Part shown: positions 5,660 through 7,213 of the stretch, piece by piece
Layout of the letters: every line of letters starts with the position of its first letter
Numbering within the stretch: position 1 is the first letter of the stretch
Program-made: the position numbers and the translations under genes
Notes under the pieces: generated by a model
Databases searched by the model: none
Seen by the model: the letters and a program-made list of their open reading frames with translations, nothing else
What the model was told of the DNA's origin: nothing
Assembly (NCBI GenBank): GCA_007133875.1
Contig: SLLW01000276.1
Span: forward strand, 1 to 7,213
Source: Balneolales bacterium
GTDB taxonomy: Bacteria; Bacteroidota; Rhodothermia; Balneolales; Natronogracilivirgulaceae
Direction of reading: 5' to 3'
DNA length: 7,213 nucleotides

Positions 5660-7213
5660 ATGACGTATCTACATTCGTTACTTACTTCCTTAACATCCGT
5701 TCGCATATGGCCCCGGATGCGTTTTGGCATACTGTGCGTTTTTGCGTTACTGGCAGGTTCGATTTTCGCATCAGAGATTCAGGCACAATATTTCGGATTC
5801 GGCAAGAACAGGGTACAATACTCACAATTCGATTGGCGATTTATCCAATCGGAACATTTTGACGTCTACTATTATGATTCGAAAAATTACTACCTCGCCG
5901 AATTTACCGCCAAAAGCCTCGAAGCTGCCTATGCACAGCTAAGAAATGATTTCCGCCATGAGTTGAATGACCGGATTTCGGTAATTATATACGATTCACA
6001 CACCGATTTTACCCAAACCAATGTCGTACCGTTACCGGTAGATGCCCAGGGTATCGGAGGTGTTACGGACAAGATGAAGAACCGGATTACCATCCCGTTT
6101 ATGGGACATTACGGTGATTACCGTCAGGTGCTCCATCATGAGTTGGTCCATGCCGTCTTTAATGATATGTATTACGGTGGAACCATTCAGTCCATCATTC
6201 AAAATAATATCCAGCTTGTTATTCCGCTTTGGTTTGAAGAGGGACTTGCCGAGTATGTGTCACAGGGTTGGGATACCGATACGGATATGTTTATCCGCGA
6301 TGCGGTCATCAACAACCGGATGCCGCCGATCCCCCAGATGCGTGGTTTCATGGCCTATCGAGGCGGTCAGGCATTCTGGAATTATATTGTTGAAGAATAT
6401 GGCCGGGAAAAAATCGGAGAGATCCTTCAGAATGTCCGGCAGCGAAGAAGTGTGGAAGCAGGACTGAGGCAGTCCCTGGGCCTCAATATGCAGGAGTTGA
6501 GCGAGCGGTTCAGCGACTGGCTGCGACGGCGATATTACCCCGAAGTGGATATCCGCGAAGACCTGCGTGATATAGGAAACCTGCTTACAACAGACAGTTT
6601 CAGAAGAGCATACAACACCAGTCCGGCCGTATCCCCTAATGGAGAACGGGTAGCCATGATTTCAAACGCCCGTGGATTCTTTGATGTCGTGGTACTTAAC
6701 GCACGGGATGGTACCAAAATCAAAACCCTGATCAAAGGGGAGGACAATGTTGATTTTGAGGAACTGAATATTCTCCGGCCAAACCTCTCCTGGTCGCCGG
6801 ATGGACGAAAAATCACCCTTTCAACACGATCCGGCGGGTCTGTTGATCTCGCCATTGTCGACTACCGGTCCGGAAATGTTCAAAAAGTGGTGTTTCCGGA
6901 TCTGGATGCAATCGGCTCGGTTTCATGGTCACCGGATGGAACTAAAATAGCCTTTAATGGCAACAGAGGCCCATTTACAAATATCTATGTCTATGATCTT
7001 GAAGAAGATGATTTCATAAGTGTTACGAACGATGTCTTCAGCGACTGGGATCCGTCATGGTCTCCCGATTCCGAATCCATCTTGTTTGCATCAGACCGTG
7101 GCCCATACACCCGGATCAATACCTTCCGCACCAATAATAACGTACTGCTCAACCCCAACCTCGGACAGAGTGATATCTACCGGATTGATCTTGGATCCGC
7201 GCGTGCAACCCGG
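5660..7213 (+). CDS. Secreted HExxH metallopeptidase-like protein with TolB-type PD40 propeller, 3'-truncated
   Basis: The frame is open for 518 codons to the right edge with no stop. A hydrophobic signal peptide (about 20-42, probable cut after IQA at 42) precedes FGFGKNRVQYSQFDW. A gluzincin-type zinc peptidase domain (Peptidase_MA_2-like) covers about 57-292: the HELVH motif gives ligands H160 and H164 and catalytic E161; E194 in WFEEGLAEY is the likely third ligand; the helical end AYRGGQAFWNYIVEEYG...W287 matches that family. Then come PD40/TolB-like propeller motifs near 324 (VSPNG), 378 (WSPDG), 423 (WSPDG) and 467 (WSPDS), spaced 44-54 residues. The mature visible chain has no cysteine, consistent with export. 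Role is inferred: a periplasmic or surface protease or scaffold; substrate unknown. Similar long proteins are often labelled Tol or TolB-like, but this is not classical TolB. More blades and perhaps a membrane domain may follow off the edge. ATG 5717 is an alternative start; neither start has a Shine-Dalgarno sequence. Confidence 0.88.
   Translation, partial: MTYLHSLLTSLTSVRIWPRMRFGILCVFALLAGSIFASEIQAQYFGFGKNRVQYSQFDWRFIQSEHFDVYYYDSKNYYLAEFTAKSLEAAYAQLRNDFRHELNDRISVIIYDSHTDFTQTNVVPLPVDAQGIGGVTDKMKNRITIPFMGHYGDYRQVLHHELVHAVFNDMYYGGTIQSIIQNNIQLVIPLWFEEGLAEYVSQGWDTDTDMFIRDAVINNRMPPIPQMRGFMAYRGGQAFWNYIVEEYGREKIGEILQNVRQRRSVEAGLRQSLGLNMQELSERFSDWLRRRYYPEVDIREDLRDIGNLLTTDSFRRAYNTSPAVSPNGERVAMISNARGFFDVVVLNARDGTKIKTLIKGEDNVDFEELNILRPNLSWSPDGRKITLSTRSGGSVDLAIVDYRSGNVQKVVFPDLDAIGSVSWSPDGTKIAFNGNRGPFTNIYVYDLEEDDFISVTNDVFSDWDPSWSPDSESILFASDRGPYTRINTFRTNNNVLLNPNLGQSDIYRIDLGSARATR

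Noticed and set aside
6114..6467. A 117-codon plus-strand frame inside the peptidase-propeller gene
   Set aside because: It is out of frame with the HELVH...WFEEGLAEY domain, which is clearly the coding frame; its translation has no recognisable domain.

Overview
The window holds three genes, all on the + strand and close together. They are the 3' part of a large TamB-family envelope protein gene (cut by the left edge), a complete RNase R gene (rnr), and the 5' part of a gene for a secreted metallopeptidase-like protein with a TolB-type beta-propeller (cut by the right edge). There is no RNA gene, CRISPR array, insertion sequence or phage-like feature that I can support, and no stretch of more than about 105 bases lies outside a gene.

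The likely source is a diderm bacterium of the Bacteroidota/Rhodothermota group, perhaps a Balneola-like lineage. Reasons: the TamB-type protein requires an outer membrane; none of the visible starts has a Shine-Dalgarno sequence, which is typical of this group; base composition is close to even; and the opening of the third protein (FGFGKNRVQYSQFDW, followed by a HFDVYYY stretch) resembles, from memory, secreted Tol-like proteins of this group. This placement is an inference, not something the sequence proves.

Layout: bases 1-3353 encode the C-terminal 1,116 residues of the TamB-like protein, ending in its conserved TamB domain and an acidic tail. A 41-base gap (3354-3394) carries a small hairpin and a perfect 10-base palindrome overlapping a promoter-like sequence. 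RNase R occupies 3395-5554 and has all expected domains and the catalytic aspartate cluster. A 105-base gap (5555-5659) contains a TATAAT hexamer but no convincing terminator. From 5660 to the right edge runs an open frame of 518 codons: signal peptide, an HExxH...EG zinc-peptidase domain, then four PD40 propeller motifs.

Two of the three products act in the envelope (TamB in moving lipid or assembling the outer membrane; the peptidase-propeller protein probably in the periplasm or on the surface). RNase R is a cytoplasmic RNA-degrading enzyme. The genes may be co-transcribed because of tight spacing and common orientation, but the sequence shows no direct functional link. Most of the window looks ordinary. 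The part most worth a second look is the peptidase-propeller fusion, followed by the start region of rnr, which looks as if it could yield a nearly leaderless transcript.
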